Shown here one piece after another: positions 43,445 through 52,401 of a stretch of 64,000 bases of DNA. A model generated the notes under the pieces. That model did no database searches and was not told the DNA's origin. It was given only the letters and a program-made list of their open reading frames with translations. The DNA lies in contig NZ_CP051428.1 in the NCBI RefSeq assembly GCF_012676905.1, positions 2,008,001-2,072,000 of the forward strand, written 5' to 3'. A program made the position numbers and the translations under genes. How positions within the stretch are numbered: position 1 is the first letter of the stretch; each line of letters begins with the position of its first letter. The DNA comes from Paenibacillus albicereus. Lineage in GTDB: Bacteria > Bacillota > Bacilli > Paenibacillales > Paenibacillaceae.

Positions 43445-43732
43445 ATGTTGTATGCCATCCCAAGCGGCGGCGGATGCTTTTGCCCGATTCTACCGCCTAT
43501 TTGTTATGGAACCGATCCGACCGAGGAGGGAGAAACCATGCCGGAATTGGAATTGATATCCAAAGGGAAGAACTGATTTGGAGACACGTATTATTACATC
43601 CGTGATTCGAACGGGGTGACCAGTCAAGTCTATGAAAGCGAGTTAGACGCATTCATGAAAAAGAAAGGCGCTTCAGAGTTGAGGGAAAGAAGAGCTTATC
43701 TGTATCCCAAAAAGAAGGGTAAGGCACGATGA
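43445..43732 (+). pseudogene. Small ORF interrupted by an in-frame TGA
   Basis: A start at 43445 with a TGGAGG site encodes 43 residues (MLYAIPSGGGCFCPILPP...) up to TGA at 43574-43576. The same frame then continues for 51 more sense codons (FGDTYYYIRDSNGVTSQVYE ... KKKGKAR) to a second TGA. The downstream part looks like real protein (balanced, charged, Tyr-rich) and lacks its own start signal. Either one gene has a nonsense mutation or the TGA is read through. An open frame back to 43370 lacks a ribosome site. Confidence 0.5.
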
Positions 43733-43833
43733 ACAAATGAAGCAGGATGAAAGAAAATCAGCCTTACAATTAAGAGACACGATTTTTAAAGCCCGTTGTG
43801 TCTAATTTACTTTTTTCGAGAGGAACTACGGCA

Positions 43834-44781
43834 ATGAGCTATGTAAGCAAGGAACAAATCGAACGTGCAAAGCAATTGGACCTGCTCACCTATTTGCAAT
43901 GTTTCGAGCCATACGAACTGGTGCGGTGCTCGCGCAACGCCTATTCGACCCGCTCCCACGACAGCCTTAAAATCTCCAACGGTAAATGGTTCTGGTGGTC
44001 TAGGGGGATCGGCGGTCGTTCTGCGCTGGACTACCTCATTAAAGTAAGAGGCATGTCGTTTCCCGATGCGGTGCTGCAAATTGACGGTAATCCACCCGTT
44101 CACATGGCTCCAGCTACCCCTGCCATTCAGCAGGATGGTTCAAATGCGCGGCTGGAGCTTCCCGAACCGTATGAGAATTCGAATCGCGTCATCGCTTATC
44201 TTCGCAAACGCGGCATTTCTCGCGACGTAATCGAATTCTGTCTCGACTCAGGACGTCTTTACGAAAGCCGAATGTACCATAACGCAGTATTTGTGGGATT
44301 TGATTTGAAAGGTTCCCCACGGTACGCAGCGATTCGAGGAACAACCAAAACCCGATACAGGAGCGAAGCGTCAGGTAGTGACAAACGGTATTCGTTCTCC
44401 ATCCCCGCCATTGGGAACAGCTCTGAACTGCATGTATTTGAGAGTTCGATTGATCTGTTATCGTATTGTACTCTTGCCTCAATCTTTGAAAAGGACTGGC
44501 GTTTATCTCATCAATTATCACTTGGAGGGATATATGGTCCAAAAGAAAATACGTATGAAGATACGACACCGGCTGCACTCACTCATTATTTGCAAAGCTA
44601 TCCAAAGGTTAATCGTCTGGTGCTTCATTTAGATAACAACGATCCGGGCCGTTCAGCGGCAAATATGATTATTCGTTTGCTTGGCACCGCTTATGCCATT
44701 TCCGACGAGCTACCTAAAGGTGAAGATGTTAACGATGAACTGGTAGCTTATCGAAAACATCGCTCTGAGCTAACGCGTTAG
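43834..44781 (+). CDS. DUF3991/Toprim-domain primase-like protein
   Basis: 315 residues. The N-terminal part (about 1-85) contains a CHC2-like layout with CSRNAYSTRSHDSLKI and WFWWSRGIGGRSALDYLI, as in DUF3991 proteins of mobile elements. The C-terminal Toprim region has VFESSIDLLSYCT (acidic box) and RLVLHLDNNDPGRSAA (DxD-like metal site). Such proteins are thought to prime the transferred single strand in the recipient. ATG 43834 follows an AGAGGA site. It lies immediately before the candidate oriT. Confidence 0.8.
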   Translation: MSYVSKEQIERAKQLDLLTYLQCFEPYELVRCSRNAYSTRSHDSLKISNGKWFWWSRGIGGRSALDYLIKVRGMSFPDAVLQIDGNPPVHMAPATPAIQQDGSNARLELPEPYENSNRVIAYLRKRGISRDVIEFCLDSGRLYESRMYHNAVFVGFDLKGSPRYAAIRGTTKTRYRSEASGSDKRYSFSIPAIGNSSELHVFESSIDLLSYCTLASIFEKDWRLSHQLSLGGIYGPKENTYEDTTPAALTHYLQSYPKVNRLVLHLDNNDPGRSAANMIIRLLGTAYAISDELPKGEDVNDELVAYRKHRSELTR

Positions 44782-45105
44782 CGATGGGTACGGGGATCGG
44801 CTGTAAGTGAATCATGTCTTTTCGATGATGCTGAGCGATCAGCGTCTTTTTGTCGTTTCGATGCCCCTCCCCTTTTTCCCGGCAGGTGCCTTCAGGGCGA
44901 CGCGAGACGAATGTCTCGTGTTGCAGCAAGCACTGAATTTGGTCTCCCAAATTCGCTTGTTAGGGGCAAGCCCCTAATACCCCTGCCTCAGCTACACGCT
45001 CTTTTAATAAGAATATAGGTTTCAACAATGATCGGTATCTTTCAGAAACAGCAGAAACCATTCAGCTATTTCGTGCGAGCCATGTCCTTTGAAGAAGGAG
45101 TGAAC
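44782..45105. other. oriT: Candidate origin of transfer (oriT) region
   Basis: A 320-base non-coding stretch directly upstream of mobC and the relaxase gene, the usual oriT place. It contains two inverted repeats: CGAGAC-GAAT-GTCTCG (44903-44918) and TAGGGG-CAAG-CCCCTA (44961-44976), the latter followed by ATACCCCTGCC. Either could mark the relaxosome binding site and nic. The exact nick site cannot be set from sequence alone. Confidence 0.55.
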
Positions 45106-45471
45106 ATGATGAGAAGACGAGCGATTCGCATTCAGGTATGGGTGAACCATGATGAAAACGCAAAGCTCCAAGCGAGTGCGAAGACATCGGGACTTTCACA
45201 GGAAGGTTATATTCGATCCCTGATTAATAGATATGTCCCGAAGGCGATGCCGCCAACGGACTATTTCGCTATGATGCGCGAGCTTCACGCCATCGGCAAT
45301 AACCTTAACCAACTCGCAGCGAAGGCCCATGCGACAGGTCATCTGGATCGAGCGGCTTTTCAGCAGGAAGCAGACCACTTGCGCCGCGCCGTCCAGCAGA
45401 TTCAACAAGCCGTGACCGCACCGGAACCGAGAAACGAGCTACAAGGAAATTCTAACGTACATCCACCGTAA
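45106..45471 (+). CDS. mobC: MobC-like relaxosome accessory protein
   Basis: 121 residues. It begins with a basic ribbon-helix-helix segment (RRRAIRIQVWVNHDENAKL ... SGLSQEGYIRSLI) and continues with the MobC signature (MMRELHAIGNNLNQLA) and a helical tail. It would bind oriT and help open it for the relaxase. The start at 45106 follows GAAGGAG by 5-6 bases. The relaxase gene starts 14 bases after its stop. Confidence 0.85.
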   Translation: MMRRRAIRIQVWVNHDENAKLQASAKTSGLSQEGYIRSLINRYVPKAMPPTDYFAMMRELHAIGNNLNQLAAKAHATGHLDRAAFQQEADHLRRAVQQIQQAVTAPEPRNELQGNSNVHPP

Positions 45472-45485
45472 AGGGGACAGCGCAC

Positions 45486-46877
45486 ATGGCGACAACCGCA
45501 ATATGGGACGTTACCGACCGCCTCAAGCGTGTGCTGGATTACGCCACCAATCCTGATAAGACCGATCAAGCGCGTGTAGCGCATGATGATTTACAGCAGG
45601 TGCTCGCTTATACCAGCGCGGATGCCAAAACGGAAAAACAGCTTTACGTGAGCGGGATCAATTGCGATCCGCTTACCGCTTACGAGCAAATGCAGCGAAC
45701 CAAACGACAATTTCAAAAGACTGATGGCATTGTGGCTTTTCACGGGTATCAGGCGTTTGCACCGGGCGAAACGACGCCGGAGGTGGCACATGCCATTGGC
45801 ATCAAACTGGCGCAGGAGCTATGGGGGGAGCGCTTTGAAGTCGTTGTATCAACCCATTTGGACAAGGAGCACTTGCACAATCATTTCGTACTTAATGCGG
45901 TGTCGTTCCTGGACGGTAAACGCTACTACGATAACAAAGCCTCTTACGCGCTGATGCGGCAAACATCCGATCGACTTTGCCGGGAGCATGCCTTATCGGT
46001 CATCGAGCAGCCGGAACCGGGTAAGGCCAAGCATTACGGTGAGTGGCGAGCGGAACAGGAAAGCAAGCCGACTTGGCGCGGCTTGATACGCGAGGACATC
46101 GACGCCGCTATCGCCGCTGCCATGACGATGACGCAATTTTTCGCGATCCTTCAGAAGCAGGGTTATGAAATGAAGTCGAACGTCAAGCATTTGGCGGTAC
46201 GCCCGCCGGGCAAAGAGCGGTTTGTTCGATTGCGCAGTCTTGGCGACGATTACACGGAGCATGCGATAAAAGAGCGTATTCTGCAAAACCAGTTACCGCA
46301 GCGTCAGCCACCGATGCCGTTGCCGCGGCGCAGACGAGCCGTCATCGTTCGCAGTACCCTGCATATCGGACGTAGATTTAGCGGTCTGCAAGCCTTGTAT
46401 CTGCGGTACTTATTCAAGATGGGGATTCTGCCTCATTCCCGCGCGTCCCTCAAACGGACGTCTTTTTTATTGCGCGAAGACTTACGATATCTGACGGCCA
46501 TCACGGAGCAAACCAAGCTGTTATGCCGTCATCGAATTTTCAATACGGATCAATTGACGGGTTATCTTGACGGGCTGCAAACGGAATTGCGACAAGGATA
46601 CGGCTCCCGCAAAATGCTGTACAACCGGCTTCGCCGCTGTCAGCTTCCCGAGCAAATCGAGTCGTATAAATCGCAAATTGCCGAACTTTCCCGTCAGCTT
46701 GCGAAGCTCCGAAAGGAGGTGAGGCTTTGTACGGGCGTTCTTGCCCGATCCGACGAACTGGCAAACAAGCTGCAACGTAACGAGGAAGACCAATCGACAC
46801 GAAGGGAGGCCAATGTCCATGAGCAGCGGAACCGAGGCGGCCGATCAGGTCGTCAGCATGAGTCTTCGTGGCATTGA
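45486..46877 (+). CDS. Relaxase, MobA/VirD2 family
   Basis: 463 residues. It nicks oriT and stays bound to the 5' end during transfer. The N-terminal domain (1-170) has Tyr19 (RVLDYA) as a candidate catalytic residue and the histidine motif HLDKEHLHNHF (H124, H129, H131, H133) that binds the metal. The order and the later YDNKASYALMRQTSDRLC stretch are those of Tn1549/CTn-type MOB-P relaxases. The C-terminal half is helical and basic. The AAGGGG site is upstream of ATG. Its 3' end overlaps pcfB by about 60 bases. Confidence 0.9.
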   Translation: MATTAIWDVTDRLKRVLDYATNPDKTDQARVAHDDLQQVLAYTSADAKTEKQLYVSGINCDPLTAYEQMQRTKRQFQKTDGIVAFHGYQAFAPGETTPEVAHAIGIKLAQELWGERFEVVVSTHLDKEHLHNHFVLNAVSFLDGKRYYDNKASYALMRQTSDRLCREHALSVIEQPEPGKAKHYGEWRAEQESKPTWRGLIREDIDAAIAAAMTMTQFFAILQKQGYEMKSNVKHLAVRPPGKERFVRLRSLGDDYTEHAIKERILQNQLPQRQPPMPLPRRRRAVIVRSTLHIGRRFSGLQALYLRYLFKMGILPHSRASLKRTSFLLREDLRYLTAITEQTKLLCRHRIFNTDQLTGYLDGLQTELRQGYGSRKMLYNRLRRCQLPEQIESYKSQIAELSRQLAKLRKEVRLCTGVLARSDELANKLQRNEEDQSTRREANVHEQRNRGGRSGRQHESSWH

Positions 46878-47781
46878 AGTCATGGCGAAAATTTCCGGCG
46901 AAGGCGCGAAGCATCTGGCTGTTTATTTGTTCGCCGCCCTGCAAGGGCAAAAACGAACAAGAGGCCGCATTCGTTTGGAAAGCTTGCTGCGCAGCGGTAA
47001 GGAACTGAAGGTATTTGCAGTACGAAATGAAGACTTGCCGACGTTTTGCAAAGAAGCGAAGCGGTATGGTGTCCTCTATTGCGCGCTGCGTGACAAGAAA
47101 AATGTGGACGGGCTTTGCGACGTCATGGTACGGGCCGAGGATGCGTCCAAGATCAACCGAATCGTTGAACGCTTCAAGCTGGCGACCGTAGATACGGCCA
47201 GCATCAAGCAGGAGATTGTGAAATCCCGCAGCGAGAAGCAGTCGGTCGAGCGTGAAGGGGCGGCGCAACCACCGGAGCAACATGCCGGGACACCCGAAGA
47301 AGGAGCCAACGAGTCGCCAGCTTCAAATGAGGGAGCGGTAGTGAGCGAAGATTTTTTGGACGATCTGTTGGGAAAGCCCGAGCCGGCGGCGGAGGTGCAG
47401 CCGGTAAACGAGCAGCAGGGAACCGATCAACCGGCGGCCGAGGCGTGGGAGGTCGAGCGAACGGAACCGGAGCGTCCGCTTCCCCTCCCGCCGACACAGG
47501 AGGAGAGGACAACGGAACCATCCTCTCCGTCCGCGCCTACCTCCGAGCGCAGCGCGGCATACGAAAGGGTTACGATTGACCCTGAAAAGCCGAAGGAAAA
47601 AGTGTCCGTCCGCCAATTGCTGCGTGAAATTCGGGAGGAAAACCGGGCGGCAGAGAGCAGACGGCGGCAGCAGGTGCAGGAACCGTCGTTGCCTAAGCGC
47701 AGAGATCGCGGGAATTCGGCGTCCGGCAGTAAAGCATCCGTTCCGATGGCCGGGAGTCGAAAGCGAGGGAAATCGAAATGA
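46819..47781 (+). CDS. pcfB: PcfB family conjugation protein (DUF3801)
   Basis: The N-terminal domain (about 1-140) matches PcfB: GTEAADQVVSMSLRGIEVMAK, HLAVYLFAAL, LKVFAVRNEDLPTFCKEAKRYGVLY. In enterococcal pCF10, PcfB works with the coupling protein PcfC at the channel entrance. The second half is a Pro/Glu-rich disordered tail with a basic end. ATG 46819 is 9 bases after GGAGG; the in-frame ATG at 46813 is too close. It overlaps the relaxase gene upstream and the ArdC-like gene downstream (ATGA). Confidence 0.82.
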   Translation: MSSGTEAADQVVSMSLRGIEVMAKISGEGAKHLAVYLFAALQGQKRTRGRIRLESLLRSGKELKVFAVRNEDLPTFCKEAKRYGVLYCALRDKKNVDGLCDVMVRAEDASKINRIVERFKLATVDTASIKQEIVKSRSEKQSVEREGAAQPPEQHAGTPEEGANESPASNEGAVVSEDFLDDLLGKPEPAAEVQPVNEQQGTDQPAAEAWEVERTEPERPLPLPPTQEERTTEPSSPSAPTSERSAAYERVTIDPEKPKEKVSVRQLLREIREENRAAESRRRQQVQEPSLPKRRDRGNSASGSKASVPMAGSRKRGKSK

Positions 47782-48680
47782 GCGAACTGGACGAGTTATT
47801 CCAGCCCCAAGTCACGACGGCCTCCGGTCAGCGTGAGCAGCCGTTCGACAAAGAAGCGTGGGCGCAAAAAAAGCAAGAACTGCGGCAGTGGACGTATGAG
47901 ACGATTGATACTGCCACAGCCGCCATTACGCAAAACGGCGAACAATTTCAGCATTATCTGGACGTACAAAGCCGTTTTGATCTCTACAGCGTCGCGAATG
48001 CGCTGCTTATTTTCGCGCAGCGCCCGGATGCCACTCGCATTGCTGATTTTGATAGCTGGAAAGAACAAGGCGTCTATATCCGTCGCAAGGAATCCGGATT
48101 TTACATCTTGGAGCCAGGCGAGGAATACAAGCGAGAAGATGGGAGTACCGCAATCAGCTACAACCCCAAGAAGATGTTCGATGTTGCGCAAACAACCGCA
48201 CCGAAAAAGGAATCGCCGATCTACCCGGATGACCGCACGCGCATCAAGGCATTGATGGACCGCTCACCTGTTACGATTACGATTGGAGATGCCTTGCCTG
48301 CGGAGGTTCATGCGCTCTATCAGCCGGATACGCGAAACATCGTGATACGTCACGGGCTTGGGGCCAGTGACATTTTTCGGGCGCTCGCACAGGAGTTGGC
48401 GCATGCGGAGATTGATCGCGGCCATAACGACTACAGCCGCTCCCATTACAATTTCCAAGCTTATTGCGCTGCGTATATGCTTTGCAAAAAGTTCGGCGTC
48501 GAGACGGCTTCTTTCCGCTTCGGCCAGGTTCACGAACGGCTCAAGGAGTTGGAGCCGCAGCATATTCGCGCCGAGCTGACGGTGATGAAGGATGCGGCAC
48601 ACGACATTTCCCGTCGTATACACCGTATGCTGGCCCAGCAGCGACAGCAGCAACCGAATCGCAGCGATTCCATCCGCTAG
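47778..48680 (+). CDS. ArdC-like/zincin-like ssDNA-associated protein
   Basis: 300 residues. The N-terminal ArdC-like domain (about 30-140: DLYSVANALLIFAQRPDATRIADFDSWKEQGV) is related to the start of the methylase-helicase. The second domain has a metallopeptidase-like helix where HExxH would be expected, but it reads QELAHA, with the first His replaced by Gln, so zinc proteolysis is doubtful. ArdC-type proteins bind single-stranded DNA and can protect incoming DNA from restriction. Coupled to pcfB by a 4-base overlap. Confidence 0.75.
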   Translation: MSELDELFQPQVTTASGQREQPFDKEAWAQKKQELRQWTYETIDTATAAITQNGEQFQHYLDVQSRFDLYSVANALLIFAQRPDATRIADFDSWKEQGVYIRRKESGFYILEPGEEYKREDGSTAISYNPKKMFDVAQTTAPKKESPIYPDDRTRIKALMDRSPVTITIGDALPAEVHALYQPDTRNIVIRHGLGASDIFRALAQELAHAEIDRGHNDYSRSHYNFQAYCAAYMLCKKFGVETASFRFGQVHERLKELEPQHIRAELTVMKDAAHDISRRIHRMLAQQRQQQPNRSDSIR

Positions 48681-48720
48681 TCGTGGCATGCTTTTCATTT
48701 TTCTGTTGGGAGGAGTGGCG

Positions 48721-48912
48721 ATGAAAGAGGAAGAACGCATCCTGAGAATGGATCATTACGAGCATGGCATTGTCATCAACGCCTTGAATGCGCTCCGCAA
48801 CGACTTGATCGGCCAGCAGCGGCCGACCGATCCTGTTGACGATTTACTGCTCAAAGCGATTGACGCTCCCTATCAAAAAATAAAGCGCCGGAGTCATCAT
48901 GCGGCGCGCTGA
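48721..48912 (+). CDS. Small conserved ICE protein, 63 residues
   Basis: An acidic helical protein (MKEEERILRMDHYEHGIVIN...) ending in a basic tail (KIKRRSHHAAR). The GGGAGGAG site is 7 bases before ATG 48721; the upstream extension is hydrophobic and lacks a site. Its end overlaps the coupling-protein gene by 14 bases. I remember similar small genes before virD4 in Tn1549-like elements; function unknown. Confidence 0.65.
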   Translation: MKEEERILRMDHYEHGIVINALNALRNDLIGQQRPTDPVDDLLLKAIDAPYQKIKRRSHHAAR

Positions 48913-50668
48913 AACCGCAAGGAGTAATCTTTTACTCTTTGCGGTTTTTTTTATTCCGGTCGTGTGGGCGGCGCTGCTTGCCGCCCCCGCTTTGTCAAAG
49001 GGATTACCGGCACTTCTGCTGTATCTCAGCGAGGCGATTAACAATCCCTTCCAGATTCAATGGGTCGAGGATACGCCGCGAAGCTTGTTGCTGTTCACGT
49101 TGATTTATGGGATTTCGGTCGGCATCTACTTGGCGTCCCCGCGCAACTATCGGCGGCGCGAAGAGCATGGCAGCGCACGATGGGGCAAGGCCGGACGGAT
49201 AAATGCCAAGTATCGCGACAAGCAACCGGAACAAAATAAGATTCTGACGCAGCAGGTACGCATCGGCTTGGATGGCCGCAAGCATCGCCGGAACCTGAAT
49301 GTTCTTGTCGTCGGCGGTTCCGGGTCCGGCAAAACGCGGTTTTACGCCAAGCCGAACGTTATGCAGGCGCATACGTCCTTTGTCGTGCTCGATCCCAAGG
49401 GCGAAATTTTGCGCGATACCGGGCATCTACTCAAGTCCGAAGGCTATGACATCAAGGTGCTGGATCTCATCAATCAACACCGTTCGCATGGCTACAATCC
49501 ATTCGCCTATTTGCAAGACGACAAGGATGTTCTCAAGCTGGTCACCAATCTGATCCGCAATACGACACCGAAGGGCAGCAATACCAACGATCCCTTTTGG
49601 GAGCGATCCGAGACCGCCTTGCTGGAAGCGCTCGTGCTATACCTCCTATATGAAGCACCGCCCGAGGAGCAAAACTTCCCAATGGTCATGGAAATGATCG
49701 CGGCTGCGGAGGTGCGGGAGGAGGACGAAACGTACCAAAGCCCGCTCGATGAACTATTCGAGCGGCTGGCCATGCGCGATCCGGAACACCTTGCCGTCAA
49801 GCAGTACAACATTTTCAAGCTGGCGGCGGGCAAGACGGCCAAGTCCATTTTAATTGGCCTCGGCGTTCGATTGGAGAAGTTCAATTTGCATACGATTGCG
49901 GGGATGAGCATGGTCGACGAAATGGAATTGCCCGTTATGGGGGAGAAGAAGACGGCGATGTTTGCCGTCATTCCCGATAACGACAGCAGCTTCAACTTCA
50001 TTGTCGGCATGCTCTACACGCAGCTTTTTCAATGCTTGATGTACGAGGCGGACTATCGGCATGGCGGACGCCTGCCGGTTCATGTTCACTTTGTCATGGA
50101 CGAGTTCGCCAATGTAGCGCTTCCCGACGAATTTGACAAGCTGCTCTCCACGATGCGCAGCCGGGAAATTTCCGTTTCTATCATTTTGCAAAATTTAGCG
50201 CAACTCAAGGCGCTGTACAAGGATGCGTGGGAATCGATTGTGGGCAACTGCGACGAATTTTTGTACTTGGGCGGCAACGAACAGTCTACCCACAAATACG
50301 TCTCGGAGCTGCTTGGCAAGGAAACGATTGATACCAATACCTACGGCCAGAGTAAGGGGAGAAACGGCAGCTACTCGATCAACTACCAGCAATCAGGCCG
50401 CGAATTGCTCACACCAGACGAGGTGAGGTTGCTGGATAACCGCTTTTGCCTGCTCTTTATCCGTGGCGAACATCCAGTCCAGGACGACAAATATGATTTG
50501 CTCAGGCATCCTCATGTCTCGCTCACGACGGATGGTAACGGTCTTCCCTATCAGCATGGCGGCACGGAACACGCTTTGGACTGGCAATCCGTGTTCCTTC
50601 ATGCAGACGGGGATTATGAACTTCTTTCGGAAGAAGAAGTAGAGTCGCTATTTTTACGAAGGGAATGA
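48899..50668 (+). CDS. virD4: VirD4/TraG-type coupling protein
   Basis: 589 residues. It delivers the relaxase-DNA complex to the channel. Two membrane helices (about 10-32 and 58-80) precede the ATPase domain. Walker A GGSGSGKTRF is at about 138, and Walker B with VHFVMDEFANVALPDEFDKLLSTMRSREIS is at about 400. The all-alpha domain lies between. The family's length and motifs are complete. It starts inside the end of the small upstream gene and overlaps the next start by 4 bases. Confidence 0.95.
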   Translation: MRRAETARSNLLLFAVFFIPVVWAALLAAPALSKGLPALLLYLSEAINNPFQIQWVEDTPRSLLLFTLIYGISVGIYLASPRNYRRREEHGSARWGKAGRINAKYRDKQPEQNKILTQQVRIGLDGRKHRRNLNVLVVGGSGSGKTRFYAKPNVMQAHTSFVVLDPKGEILRDTGHLLKSEGYDIKVLDLINQHRSHGYNPFAYLQDDKDVLKLVTNLIRNTTPKGSNTNDPFWERSETALLEALVLYLLYEAPPEEQNFPMVMEMIAAAEVREEDETYQSPLDELFERLAMRDPEHLAVKQYNIFKLAAGKTAKSILIGLGVRLEKFNLHTIAGMSMVDEMELPVMGEKKTAMFAVIPDNDSSFNFIVGMLYTQLFQCLMYEADYRHGGRLPVHVHFVMDEFANVALPDEFDKLLSTMRSREISVSIILQNLAQLKALYKDAWESIVGNCDEFLYLGGNEQSTHKYVSELLGKETIDTNTYGQSKGRNGSYSINYQQSGRELLTPDEVRLLDNRFCLLFIRGEHPVQDDKYDLLRHPHVSLTTDGNGLPYQHGGTEHALDWQSVFLHADGDYELLSEEEVESLFLRRE

Positions 50669-50973
50669 TGAACTTGAAAATGAAAACGAAACGGCTGCTG
50701 GCCCTGTACATCGTGCTGATCTTAACGGGAACTGTATTCGTCTCCACTGCTTATGCAGAGGGCGATCCGATGACGACAGTCAACAACCTGTCTACTTTTA
50801 TCTTCGGTTTAATCCGTGCGATTGGCATGATTATTCTCGGTTTCGGCATTGTTCAAATTGGATTGTCGCTAAAATCCCATGACCCTTCTCAGCGCGCAAA
50901 CGGGTTTCTGACGCTCGCCGGAGGGGTCATTATTACGTTTACGAAGGAAATTCTTACCCTGATTGCCGGATGA
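50665..50973 (+). CDS. Maff2/VirB2-like small membrane protein
   Basis: 102 residues. A signal-type helix (about 9-29, ending AYA) is followed by two more hydrophobic helices joined by a short basic loop (KSHDPSQRAN). This matches the Maff2 family of Tn1549-like elements, the likely counterpart of the VirB2/TrbC pilin. Overlap of the start with the virD4 stop (ATGA) shows coupled translation. It could form the channel lining instead of a long pilus. Confidence 0.8.
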   Translation: MMNLKMKTKRLLALYIVLILTGTVFVSTAYAEGDPMTTVNNLSTFIFGLIRAIGMIILGFGIVQIGLSLKSHDPSQRANGFLTLAGGVIITFTKEILTLIAG

Positions 50974-51040
50974 GCCTGAAGCTTTGCATGAAGGGGGGCG
51001 GACGTTTCGTCTGTTCCCCGTTTACGGAAGGGGTGAGCAT

Positions 51041-51880
51041 GTGTCAAAAAACAGTTGGGTGATCGACAACCTCGAAAATGCCTTGGATACCTGGAACGAT
51101 AAGATGAATGAAATCTGGAGCCTCGTTACGCAATCGCCAGCGGATTTTAAGGGTGGGGGCGTTTGGCGTGTCATCACAGATATTCACGGTGCGTTGCAGG
51201 CGACGGGACTGGCGCTTCTGGTCTTGTTTTTTGTGATTGGCGTGGTGAAGTCGACCGGCAGTTTTGCGGAAGTGAAAAGGCCGGAGATGGCCGTCAAGCT
51301 GTTTATCCGCTTTGTGCTCGCCAAGGCGGTCGTAACCTATGGTCTGGAGTTGATGATGGCTCTCTTTACGATTGTACAGGGGATCATCTCAACGATGATG
51401 GGACGCTCCGGGTTTGGAACGACAGAGGCTATGGCCTTGCCGGATACGGTAGCGCAAGCGATTGAAGACGTTGGCTTCTGGCAAAGCATTCCGCTGTGGA
51501 TCGTCACCATTCTCGGCAGTTTGTTCATTACGGTGCTATCCTTTGTGATGATCCTTTCGGTGTACGGGCGCTTTTTCCGTATCTATTTGTATACGGCAAT
51601 AGCCCCCGTTCCGCTGTCCGCATTTGCGGGGGAGCCAAGCCAAAATATCGGCAAGTCGTTCCTGAAAGGATACGCGGCAGCGTGTCTGGAAGGCGCGATT
51701 ATTGTACTGGCGTGTATCATTTATTCCGCCTTTGCTACCGCTCCTCCAGCCGTCGATTCTAGTGCGGGCGCGGTTACGATGGTGTGGACGTATATCGGGG
51801 AACTCATTTTCAACATGCTCGTTCTTGTCGGTACGGTGAAGATGGCAGATCGTATCGTGCGCGAAATGATGGGACTGTAA
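51041..51880 (+). CDS. VirB6/TrbL-like channel membrane protein
   Basis: 279 residues starting at GTG 51041, 5 bases after AAGGGGTGA; the open frame extends upstream to 50963 but overlaps the Maff2 gene. Five or six hydrophobic segments are visible between about 45 and 270, with the soluble N-terminus VIDNLENALDTWNDKMNEIW. Position between Maff2 and PrgI/VirB4 and the helix pattern identify it as the polytopic VirB6-like channel protein. Confidence 0.8.
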   Translation: MSKNSWVIDNLENALDTWNDKMNEIWSLVTQSPADFKGGGVWRVITDIHGALQATGLALLVLFFVIGVVKSTGSFAEVKRPEMAVKLFIRFVLAKAVVTYGLELMMALFTIVQGIISTMMGRSGFGTTEAMALPDTVAQAIEDVGFWQSIPLWIVTILGSLFITVLSFVMILSVYGRFFRIYLYTAIAPVPLSAFAGEPSQNIGKSFLKGYAAACLEGAIIVLACIIYSAFATAPPAVDSSAGAVTMVWTYIGELIFNMLVLVGTVKMADRIVREMMGL

Positions 51881-51901
51881 TCACCTTGTGAATGATGGGA
51901 G

Positions 51902-52240
51902 TTATCGGATTGCGGTCAAAAATAGCTTCAATAGCGCCAGAGCATCCTTGCGCTGCTTCTCTGTGCATTGATTGAGCGCAGCCATAATCAATGCCGTTTC
52001 ATCGTAAGGTGTGGCGCTCTCCTCTTGACCCAGGAGCAATTCATTAGGAGAAAGCTTGAGCAAATTGCAAATACTGAACATCGTTTCAATGGACATCCCG
52101 GCTTTACCTCGTTCAATATCGGCGCAAAATCTTGGGACCCGTCCAACTCGTTCAGCCAGTTGTTCACGAGAAATTTCCAATGCCTCTCGTTGCTTCCGAA
52201 TGCGTTGCCCCACCTTCTTTTTATCGTAACCAATCATCAA
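51902..52240 (-). CDS. XRE-family repressor
   Basis: 112 residues. The helix-turn-helix (about 9-65: GQRIRKQREALEISREQLAERVG ... IERGKAGMSIETMFSICNLLKL) is a Cro/CI-type domain. The C-terminal 40 residues are a helical dimerisation tail. It is the only gene on the minus strand in the transfer module and stands between the virB6-like gene and Spo0E-like gene, so it is well placed to repress conjugation genes. RBS AGGTGACGC-like. Confidence 0.85.
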   Translation of the reverse strand: MMIGYDKKKVGQRIRKQREALEISREQLAERVGRVPRFCADIERGKAGMSIETMFSICNLLKLSPNELLLGQEESATPYDETALIMAALNQCTEKQRKDALALLKLFLTAIR

Positions 52241-52401
52241 GCGTCACCTCTTTACAGGGGTTGAGTTTATAACTCCCATTATGGAGGAGTACACAATTGA
52301 CATAAATGAGATTAAAACTTACCATCGAAGTAGTCTTCTAACATACACCGTGTTTCATTCAAAAATGTCGGCTCTCACAATAAAAACGGGAGGATGGATA
52401 A

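Noticed and set aside
44729-44950. 73-residue minus-strand frame in the candidate oriT region
   Set aside because: It overlaps the primase-like gene end and the inverted repeats, has no ribosome site and no protein-like pattern.
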